NCBI GenBank assembly: GCA_934358235.1
Contig: CAKRKK010000014.1
Location: 1-21,394 of the forward strand
Direction: 5' to 3'
DNA length: 21,394 nt
Source: an uncultured Lachnospira sp.
GTDB lineage: Bacteria; Bacillota; Clostridia; Lachnospirales; Lachnospiraceae
In this document: piece after piece, positions 15,772 through 21,394 of the stretch
Position numbering within the stretch: the stretch's first letter is position 1
Layout: each line of letters begins with the position of its first letter
The notes under the pieces: model-generated
The model's database searches: none
What the model saw: only the letters and a program-made list of their open reading frames with translations
What the model was told of the DNA's origin: nothing
Position numbers and translations under genes: made by a program

Positions 15772-16401
15772 ATGAAGTCTAATTCTAGTAAGGTGGAAAC
15801 AAAGGACATATTTGGAAGCACATCAGAGGTTAATGAAAGCATGGCTGCCAACACAGAGGTTAAAGAGGGCAAGAAGACAACAGCAAGAAAGACAACATCT
15901 GCTAAGACAACAGATAAGAAGCCAGTAAAGGAAACTGTTGCTAAAAAGACTGAGAGTATAGCAGCAAAGCTTAACGAAGTAAAGAATGAGGTTAAGGCTG
16001 ATATAGAAGAAAAGAAGGATGAAGCTAAGGCTATTGTTGATGAAGTGAAGGCAGTTAAAGAAGAAGCACCAGCAAAGAAAAGAGGCAGAAAGCCAGGTAC
16101 TGCTAATAAGGCTGCAGCTAAGCCAGCAGCAAAGAAGACAGGTACAAAGAAAGAAGCTTCAGATAAGCCAGAGGTAAAGCCAGCAAGAAAACAGACTTCT
16201 AAAAAAACAGTAAAGAAGGAGTTATTCTTCCAGTATAATGGACAGCAGGTTGATGAGGAAACTCTTGTTGCAAGAATAACAGAGGATGCAAAGAGCCAGA
16301 ATGTAGACATCAAGGATCTTAAGATGTATCTTAAGCCTGAGGATAATGCCTGCTATTATGTTGCTAATGGCAATGTAGCTGGAAAGGTAGACCTTTATTA
16401 A
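15772..16401 (+). CDS. Histone H1-like, AT-hook protein with a DUF6465-like C-terminal domain
   Basis: A 209-residue basic protein in three parts. Residues 1-60 are Lys/Thr-rich and disordered. Residues about 61-97 form an amphipathic, coiled-coil-like helix (KLNEVKNEVKADIEEKKDEA). Residues 98-149 are a Lys/Ala/Pro-rich tail like eukaryotic H1, with an AT-hook core KKRGRKPGT at 102-110. The C-terminal 60 residues (ELFFQYNGQQVDEE through AGKVDLY) form a compact domain that I associate with the DUF6465 family of Lachnospiraceae (from memory, not a search). It is predicted to bind AT-rich DNA and act in nucleoid organisation, which is inference. AGGGAGG at 15757-15763 is a strong ribosome binding site, consistent with an abundant protein. 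A good terminator follows. Confidence 0.85.
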   Translation: MKSNSSKVETKDIFGSTSEVNESMAANTEVKEGKKTTARKTTSAKTTDKKPVKETVAKKTESIAAKLNEVKNEVKADIEEKKDEAKAIVDEVKAVKEEAPAKKRGRKPGTANKAAAKPAAKKTGTKKEASDKPEVKPARKQTSKKTVKKELFFQYNGQQVDEETLVARITEDAKSQNVDIKDLKMYLKPEDNACYYVANGNVAGKVDLY

Positions 16402-16463
16402 GTTTAAGTGGGATACATATATTTATTAGTTGTTTACTAGTTTAAGCAGATTATATATGAAGG

Positions 16464-16507
16464 AAGCAGATTGTTCTGGTAAGGTTTTATCAGAATAATC
16501 TGTTTTT
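16464..16507 (+). terminator. Rho-independent terminator after the H1-like gene
   Basis: CAGATTGTTCTG (16467-16478) pairs with CAGAATAATCTG (16491-16502) over 12 bp with one G-U. The 12-nt loop is followed by TTTTTATTTT from 16503. Flanking bases can extend the stem into the T run. It ends the HPr-like/H1-like operon. Confidence 0.85.
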
Positions 16508-16552
16508 ATTTTATACAGGATTGTATTTTAATTGTTTTTTTGAAAAATCATT

Positions 16553-16581
16553 TTGAAAAAAATGTCGAATTGATGTATAAT
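16553..16581 (+). promoter_or_regulatory. Promoter of the CarD-like gene
   Basis: TTGAAA at 16553-16558 and consensus TATAAT at 16576-16581 are 17 bases apart. The predicted start near 16588 gives a leader of about 50 nt before ATG 16640. Confidence 0.82.
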
Positions 16582-16639
16582 TACACAAGGTTATGAGAGA
16601 TAATTGAATATGCAGTAGTTCGATGAGAGGTGTAATGAT

Positions 16640-17137
16640 ATGTTTGAAGTAAATGATAAGGTTGTTTATGGTGTGGTAGGTGTATGTGAAATAGAAGAGA
16701 TTGGCAGACCACCTATTAAAGGGATAGATAAGGATTATTATTTTCTTCAGCCAGTATATGACAGTAAGGGTATTATATATTCTCCTGTTGATAGTAATAA
16801 GGTTATGATAAGAAGTGTTATTGACAAACAGACCTGCACCAGACTTATAGACAGGGCAAGATTCTGCAAGCAGGATGCTGAGCTCAATGAAAAGATACAT
16901 CCTATGAAGTATGATGAGATGGTTAAATCACAGGATCTTGTGCAGCTTATGCATCTTGTAAGGGCATTGTTTAATATAAAGAATGAGAGAGCCAAGGAAC
17001 TAAGACGTATGAAGTCAGCAGACAGCAGAATGCTCACAACAGCAAGAAAGCTGTTATATGGGGAAATAGCAGAAGCTATGGGCAGTAATTATGAAGAGAT
17101 GTCAGAGGAAATGGATAATTATCTTTCAGTCTTATAA
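16640..17137 (+). CDS. CarD/CdnL-family transcriptional regulator
   Basis: A 165-residue protein of the CarD_CdnL_TRCF family. The N-terminal RNA-polymerase-interaction domain (about 1-62) has the typical opening MFEVNDKVVYGVVGVCEIEEI and the YYFLQPVYDSKGIIYSPVD strands. The C-terminal helical domain (about 70-165) includes KNERAKELRRMKSADSRMLTTARKLLYGEIA, read here as KNERAKELRRMKSAD followed by RMLTTARKLLYGEIA. Family members bind the RNA polymerase beta subunit and promoter DNA and tune open-complex stability, often at rRNA promoters. It is a single-gene transcript with its own promoter, an AGAGGTG ribosome binding site at 16626-16632, and a structured terminator after it. Confidence 0.92.
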   Translation: MFEVNDKVVYGVVGVCEIEEIGRPPIKGIDKDYYFLQPVYDSKGIIYSPVDSNKVMIRSVIDKQTCTRLIDRARFCKQDAELNEKIHPMKYDEMVKSQDLVQLMHLVRALFNIKNERAKELRRMKSADSRMLTTARKLLYGEIAEAMGSNYEEMSEEMDNYLSVL

Positions 17138-17175
17138 TTAAAGCAGCGTAATAAAACAGAATATATTATATTGAA

Positions 17176-17246
17176 CCAGTACATAATTAATGTTCCGGAT
17201 TAGGCATATAATCCGGTGGTGACGTAATCATGTACTGGCTTTTTTT
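17176..17246 (+). terminator. Nested-hairpin terminator after the CarD-like gene
   Basis: The outer stem CCAGTACAT (17176-17184) with ATGTACTGG (17230-17238) is perfect, and after one A-C mismatch it continues with ATTA (17186-17189) against TAAT (17225-17228). Inside lies a second perfect 8-bp hairpin, CCGGATTA (17195-17202) with TAATCCGG (17209-17216), loop GGCATA. Seven T follow at 17240-17246. The shape and T-run indicate a terminator between carD and hypB, larger than usual. Confidence 0.85.
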
Positions 17247-17321
17247 ATGTGAAAGCGGTATACTTTATATATCAATATACAAAGAAAACTTGATTAAATC
17301 CGTAGAATAAGGAGAAGCGTA

Positions 17322-17996
17322 GTGGAAAAGGTAAGAGTGATTGAAGTTAAAAGAAGTGTTTTTGAAAGTAATGATGAGCGTGCAGAGCTTTTAAGAAGTG
17401 AGCTTAAGAAAAAAGGAGTGTTTTTACTTAATCTTATGTCATCACCAGGCTCTGGAAAGACAACAACACTTACAAGAACTATTGAAGCACTTAAGACAGA
17501 TATGAGAATAGGTGTTATGGAGGCTGATATAGATTCTGATGTGGACGCAAAGACTATAGCAGATACAGGAGTAAAGGCAATTCAGCTACATACAGGTGGT
17601 ATGTGCCATCTTGACGCAGATATGACAAGACAGGGGATTGATGAGCTCGATACAAGTGATATTGATCTGGCAATATTAGAGAACGTTGGTAATCTGGTCT
17701 GTCCGGCTGAATTTGATACAGGTGCAGTGAAGAATGCGATGATTCTCTCAGTTCCAGAGGGGGATGATAAGCCACTTAAGTATCCGCTTATGTTTTCTAT
17801 ATGTGATGTTGTTCTTATTAACAAGATTGATGTTATGCCATATTTTGACTTTGATCTTGAAAAGTGCAGGGAATATATAGCAATGAGAAATCCCAAAGCA
17901 AAGGTTATTCCTATATGTGCCAAAACAGGAGAAGGAATACAGGAATGGGCTGAATGGCTTAGAACACAGGTAGCAGAGTGGAAAAGTGCTGATTAA
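17322..17996 (+). CDS. hypB: Hydrogenase/nickel-enzyme maturation GTPase HypB
   Basis: SIMIBI-class GTPase that, with HypA, delivers nickel to [NiFe]-hydrogenase or another nickel enzyme. The P-loop SPGSGKTT is at residues 41-48, the switch region MEADIDSDVDAKTI follows, and NKID at 167-170 gives guanine specificity. The conserved metal site at the dimer interface is Cys95-His96 (GGMCHLD) and Cys127 (GNLVCPAEFD). The 224-residue form lacks both the N-terminal CxxCGC motif and the His-rich nickel-storage stretch seen in some HypB proteins. It starts with GTG: AAGGAG at 17309-17314 is seven bases before it. It lies 58 bases before the oxidoreductase gene and shares a cluster with hypA. Confidence 0.95.
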   Translation: MEKVRVIEVKRSVFESNDERAELLRSELKKKGVFLLNLMSSPGSGKTTTLTRTIEALKTDMRIGVMEADIDSDVDAKTIADTGVKAIQLHTGGMCHLDADMTRQGIDELDTSDIDLAILENVGNLVCPAEFDTGAVKNAMILSVPEGDDKPLKYPLMFSICDVVLINKIDVMPYFDFDLEKCREYIAMRNPKAKVIPICAKTGEGIQEWAEWLRTQVAEWKSAD

Positions 17997-18054
17997 TATT
18001 ATCACAACTAAAGAATAGGAAATCCAATAAAGTATATTGGAGGAAAGGACATTT

Positions 18055-20808
18055 ATGAGTAAAGAAGAATTCAAGAATCCGCATCCGGAACTTCCGGTAA
18101 GAGAGCCAATCCTTAAGTTAGGCAGGATGATAACAGACAGAGTGCCTATTAAACTGGGCTTTGAGAAGCTGACAGCAGATAGCCCTGAGTATTGGGGATT
18201 AGCACCTATATGTACAGATGAGCAGGCAGAAATTGCGTTAAAGATGGGAGTCCGTAAGCCTAAGACTCTTAAGCAGATGGTTAAGATAACAGGTATGGAG
18301 GAAAAGAAGCTTGAAGCACAGTTAGAGCAGATGGCGTTTAACGGTCTTTTGGAGTATAACTGGGAGAATCCACAGCATGAGAAACAGTATGTGCTTCCTA
18401 TGTTTGTTCCAGGAAGTGCAGAATTTACAAATATGAATTCCACAGTGCTTGAGGAGCATCCTGAAATGGGAAGGTTCTTTGAAAGAATGAGCCGTCTTCC
18501 ATTGGAAAAGATAACACCTATGGTGCCACCAGGAGGCGCAGGAATAGGTATGCACGTTATTCCGGTAGAGAAGGCTATCGATATGAACAACGAGGCTATA
18601 TCATTGGAGAAAATATCATACTGGTTAGACAAGTATGATGGAAAGTATGCAGCAAGTCCATGTTCGTGCCGTAAGTCAAGAAAGACCTATGATGAGGGAT
18701 GTGCTGATGATCCAGCAGACTGGTGTATTGCAGTTGGAGATATGGCAGATTATGTTGTGGAAACAGGCAAGGGTGGAAGATATATTACCAAAGAGGAAGC
18801 TCTTGAAATATTACAAAAGGCCGAGGATAATGGCTTTGTACATCAGATTACTAATATAGATGGACAGGATAAGATATTTGCTATATGTAATTGTAATGTT
18901 AATGTATGCTATGCATTAAGAACCTCACAGTTGTTTAATACGCCTAATATGTCACGTTCTGCGTATGTTGCCAAAGTTACTAAGGAAAACTGCGTTGCCT
19001 GTGGAAGATGCGTGGAATACTGCCCAGCCGGTGCTGTTAAGCTTGGTCAGAAGCTATGCACTAAGGATGGTGGTGAGATTAAATATCCAAAGATGCCGCT
19101 TCCATCAGAACAGAAGTGGGGACCTCATATGTGGTCAGAGGATTACAGGGATAAAAACAGAGTTAACTGCTATGATACAGGTACAGCACCTTGTAAAACA
19201 GCCTGTCCAGCACATATAGCTGTCCAGGGTTATCTTAAGATGGCAGCACAGGGAAGATTCAGGGAAGCACTTGCACTTATTAAGAAAGAGAATCCTTTCC
19301 CAGCAGTATGTGGACATGTATGTAACAGAAGATGTGAGGATGCATGTACAAGAGGAAGAGTTGATGAAGCTATAGCAATAGATGAGGTTAAGAAGTTTAT
19401 TGCAATGCAGGATCTTAAAGCAGATACACGTTATATACCACAGCCGGTTGTACCAGCAACGAAGGGATATTTTAATGAAAAGGTAGCGATAATCGGTGGT
19501 GGTCCGGCAGGACTTTCATGTGCATTTTATCTTGCCGAAAAGGGTTATAAGCCAACCGTATTTGAAAAGAACGAGAAGGCTGGAGGCATGCTTGTATATG
19601 GTATTCCATCATTTAAGCTTGAAAAGGACGTTGTCGAGGCAGAAATAGATGTAATACGCCAGATGGGTGTTGATATCAAGACTGGTGTTGAAGTAGGTAA
19701 GGATATTACAATAGAAGAATTAAGAAAGCAGGGTTATAAGGCATTCTATATAGCTATTGGCTGTCAGGGCTCAAGAAAGGCTGGAATACCAGGAGAAGAT
19801 GCCGATGGTGTTGTATCTGCTGTTGATTTCTTAAAGCAGGCCGGTTCTACTCACGAATATCCGCTTGAAGGTGATGTTGTTGTAATTGGTGGAGGTAATG
19901 TTGCTATTGATGTTGCAAGAACAAGCACAAGAGTAGGTACATATAATGTGTCAATGTTCTGTCTTGAGGACAGGGATAATATGCCAGCTTCTAATGAAGA
20001 AGTAGAAGAAGCACTTGAAGAAGGCGTTAAGCTTGACTGCGGCTGGGGACCTAAAGAAATACTTACAGAGAATGGTAAAGTAACAGGAATTGTTCTTAAG
20101 AAATGTACATCAGTTAAGGATGCAGATGGAAGATTTAATCCGCAGTATGATGAAAATGATATAAAGACAATAGAATGTAATCATGTGTTCTTAAGTATAG
20201 GTCAGTCTACTATCTGGGGAGAGCTTCTTAAAGGTACCAATGTGCAGGTTGATGGAGTAAGAGTAAAGGCTGATAAGCTCACATATCAGACAACTGATCC
20301 TGATATATTTATTGGTGGTGATGTGTATACAGGACCTAGATTTGCAATAGATGCAATTGCAGCAGGTAAAGAGGCAGCCATATCTATTCATAGATATGTA
20401 CAGCCACATAGCTCACTTACTATTGGACGTAACAGAAGGGATTTCATAGAGCTTGATAAGAATAATATCAAGGTTGAAGGCTATGACAATGGCAGCAGAC
20501 AGACAGCAGGAATGGATACCTCCTTTGATCATAAGAAGTCCTTTAAGGATGCAAAGCTTACCTTCACAGAAGAACAGGTTAAGCAGGAAACAGCAAGATG
20601 TCTTGGATGTGGAGCATCGGTAGTTGATTATAATAAGTGTATCGGCTGTGGTATATGTACAACTAAGTGTGAGTTTGATGCAATACATCTTAACAGAGAG
20701 CTTCCAGAGTGTAGTACCATGAGAAAGAGTGAGGATAAGCTTAAGTACATCCTTCCTTATGGAGCTAAGCAGGCAATTAAGATTAAGTTTGCAGGAAAGA
20801 AGAATTAA
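18055..20808 (+). CDS. Multi-cluster Fe-S/FAD NAD(P)H oxidoreductase (GltD/NfnB-like core)
   Basis: A soluble 917-residue electron-transfer protein. From the N-terminus: a possible winged-helix segment at about 65-105; a Cys-rich module (Cys203, 205, 216, 224, 278, 280, 285); a ferredoxin motif CVACGRCVEYC at 313-323; a GltD-type Fe-S helical domain (Cys380, 384, 419, 423, 427, 431); an FAD-binding fold (IIGGGPAGLSCA at 479-490); an NAD(P)H fold (VVIGGGNVAIDVA at 609-621); the second FAD contact IGGDVYTGP; and a C-terminal CIGCGICTTKC at 862-872. The core resembles the glutamate synthase small subunit and NfnB, but no GltB is present. ATG 18055, with GGAGG at 18039-18043, is chosen over TTG 18037. 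Placement between hypB and hypA suggests work with a nickel enzyme. Confidence 0.9.
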   Translation: MSKEEFKNPHPELPVREPILKLGRMITDRVPIKLGFEKLTADSPEYWGLAPICTDEQAEIALKMGVRKPKTLKQMVKITGMEEKKLEAQLEQMAFNGLLEYNWENPQHEKQYVLPMFVPGSAEFTNMNSTVLEEHPEMGRFFERMSRLPLEKITPMVPPGGAGIGMHVIPVEKAIDMNNEAISLEKISYWLDKYDGKYAASPCSCRKSRKTYDEGCADDPADWCIAVGDMADYVVETGKGGRYITKEEALEILQKAEDNGFVHQITNIDGQDKIFAICNCNVNVCYALRTSQLFNTPNMSRSAYVAKVTKENCVACGRCVEYCPAGAVKLGQKLCTKDGGEIKYPKMPLPSEQKWGPHMWSEDYRDKNRVNCYDTGTAPCKTACPAHIAVQGYLKMAAQGRFREALALIKKENPFPAVCGHVCNRRCEDACTRGRVDEAIAIDEVKKFIAMQDLKADTRYIPQPVVPATKGYFNEKVAIIGGGPAGLSCAFYLAEKGYKPTVFEKNEKAGGMLVYGIPSFKLEKDVVEAEIDVIRQMGVDIKTGVEVGKDITIEELRKQGYKAFYIAIGCQGSRKAGIPGEDADGVVSAVDFLKQAGSTHEYPLEGDVVVIGGGNVAIDVARTSTRVGTYNVSMFCLEDRDNMPASNEEVEEALEEGVKLDCGWGPKEILTENGKVTGIVLKKCTSVKDADGRFNPQYDENDIKTIECNHVFLSIGQSTIWGELLKGTNVQVDGVRVKADKLTYQTTDPDIFIGGDVYTGPRFAIDAIAAGKEAAISIHRYVQPHSSLTIGRNRRDFIELDKNNIKVEGYDNGSRQTAGMDTSFDHKKSFKDAKLTFTEEQVKQETARCLGCGASVVDYNKCIGCGICTTKCEFDAIHLNRELPECSTMRKSEDKLKYILPYGAKQAIKIKFAGKKN

Positions 20809-20858
20809 ATGGCTGCTTAGCCAAACAACAATATTTATTGAGCGGAAAGCAGGATATT

Positions 20859-21203
20859 ATGCATGAATTAGGTGTTGTATTTCATATAATAGATGATCTG
20901 AAGGAGGTTGCAGTACAGAATGATATAGAAAGTATTTCAAAGGTTGTGCTTGAGTTAGGAGAAGTGTCAAGCGTTATTGATACTTATCTTACAGACTGCT
21001 GGAAGTGGGCAATTAAGAAGGAAGAACTTTTGGCAGGCTCAGAGCTTGTTATAGAAAAAATACCAGCCATAACATATTGTGAGGATTGTCATAGCAGATA
21101 TAATACAATTGAGTATGGAAAAACCTGCCCGGAGTGTGGAAGCATACATACATATCTGCTGCAGGGGAATGAATTTAACATCAAAGAAATAGAGGCGTGT
21201 TGA
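20859..21203 (+). CDS. hypA: Nickel-insertion chaperone HypA
   Basis: A 114-residue metallochaperone that binds Ni through the N-terminal MHE and structural zinc through two CxxC pairs, Cys74/Cys77 and Cys90/Cys93. The frame is open from TTG 20838, but the conserved Met-His-Glu beginning sets the start at ATG 20859; an earlier start would bury the nickel-binding His2. AGGA at 20851-20854 is a short ribosome binding site. It follows the oxidoreductase by 50 bases and completes a hypB-oxidoreductase-hypA unit. Its TGA stop lies inside the -35 box of the valS promoter. Confidence 0.95.
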   Translation: MHELGVVFHIIDDLKEVAVQNDIESISKVVLELGEVSSVIDTYLTDCWKWAIKKEELLAGSELVIEKIPAITYCEDCHSRYNTIEYGKTCPECGSIHTYLLQGNEFNIKEIEAC

Positions 21204-21228
21204 CATTTTCCGCTGGTAATATTATCAT
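21200..21228 (+). promoter_or_regulatory. Probable valS promoter overlapping the hypA stop codon
   Basis: Consensus TTGACA at 21200-21205 and TATCAT at 21223-21228 are 17 bases apart. The hypA TGA (21201-21203) is part of the -35 box. The predicted start near 21235 leaves only about 65 nt of leader before valS. Confidence 0.75.
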
Positions 21229-21299
21229 TAAACAGATTGAGATTATAAGAAAATAACCAGATGGATTATTTCCTTAGAATATAGAAAGGAATCATTACC

Positions 21300-21394
21300 A
21301 TGAGTAAGGAATTAGAGAAAAACTACAATCCTTCAGAAATTGAAGACAGACTGTATCAGAAGTGGCTTGATAAGAAGTATTTTCATGCAGAAGT
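21300..21394 (+). CDS. valS: Valyl-tRNA synthetase, N-terminal fragment
   Basis: The window ends 31 codons into this gene. The start MSKELEKNYNPSEIEDRLY and the following QKWLDKKYFHAE match the N-terminus of valyl-tRNA synthetases, where the YxPxxxExxxYxxW pattern precedes the catalytic domain. AAAGGA at 21285-21290 is nine bases before the ATG. The enzyme charges tRNA-Val in the cytoplasm. Many Firmicute valS genes have a T-box leader, but the 97 bases before this start are too short to hold one and show no T-box motif. Confidence 0.88.
   Translation, partial: MSKELEKNYNPSEIEDRLYQKWLDKKYFHAE

Noticed and set aside
15726..16313. Minus-strand frame of 195 codons opposite the H1-like gene
   Set aside because: Phe/Leu/Ser-rich only because it reads the complement of Lys/Ala/Glu codons. 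No ribosome binding site or promoter seen.
17748..18632. Long minus-strand open frame opposite hypB and the oxidoreductase
   Set aside because: It is antisense to two confidently identified genes, has no family signature, and its composition (Ser/Ile/Cys-rich) is what the reverse strand of AT-rich coding DNA gives.
1..21394. Mobile elements, phage genes, CRISPR arrays, tRNA or rRNA genes
   Set aside because: I saw no transposase, integrase, regularly spaced repeats or tRNA-like cloverleaf. tRNA-like features in 9001-9390 belong to the T-box leader.

Overview
The window looks like chromosome from a low-GC, Gram-positive anaerobe of the Clostridia, most probably family Lachnospiraceae. This is inferred from the AT-rich, AGA-rich coding style, the dense same-strand layout, a T-box-controlled trp operon, a TepA-type ClpP relative, a CarD-like regulator and a lysine-rich DUF6465-like protein. 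All genes I accept lie on the + strand. There is no insertion sequence, prophage, CRISPR array, tRNA or rRNA.

Layout. (1) Positions 1-1187 hold the tail of an unidentified gene, galE (UDP-glucose 4-epimerase) and a probable terminator. (2) Positions 1343-8261 hold a secreted GH25 muramidase, then a compact run: TepA-like ClpP-class protein, COG1313-type radical SAM protein, GlgX/isoamylase-like protein, TPR-like protein and HAD phosphatase, closed by an imperfect terminator-like hairpin. The GlgX-like protein has lost every catalytic residue of GH13 and appears to be an intact pseudoenzyme. (3) Positions 8312-8935 encode a lysine-rich protein of unknown function. (4) Positions 8966-15300 hold a consensus-like promoter, a tryptophan T-box leader (UGG specifier, terminator/antiterminator), and trpE-trpG-trpCF-trpB-trpA plus a trailing small unknown gene. 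trpD is absent. (5) Positions 15375-16507 hold two tandem promoters, an HPr-like protein that keeps the phosphorylatable His and Ser but lacks the catalytic Arg, and an AT-hook/histone-H1-like protein, followed by a strong terminator. (6) Positions 16553-17246 hold a promoter, a CarD-family regulator and an unusual nested-hairpin terminator. (7) Positions 17322-21203 hold hypB, a 917-residue multi-cluster Fe-S/FAD oxidoreductase and hypA, i.e. two nickel-insertion chaperone genes around an oxidoreductase with no hydrogenase gene in view. (8) The start of valS follows, with a promoter whose -35 box contains the hypA stop codon.

How the parts work together. The trp block makes tryptophan from chorismate, except for the phosphoribosyl transfer step that must come from a trpD elsewhere, and it is switched on when uncharged tRNA-Trp binds the leader. 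The hyp block should serve a nickel enzyme coupled to NAD(P)H/ferredoxin electron transfer. The HPr-like/H1-like pair and CarD suggest a small cluster of global regulators. The most unusual item is the catalytically dead GlgX paralogue in the tepA-to-HAD cluster.
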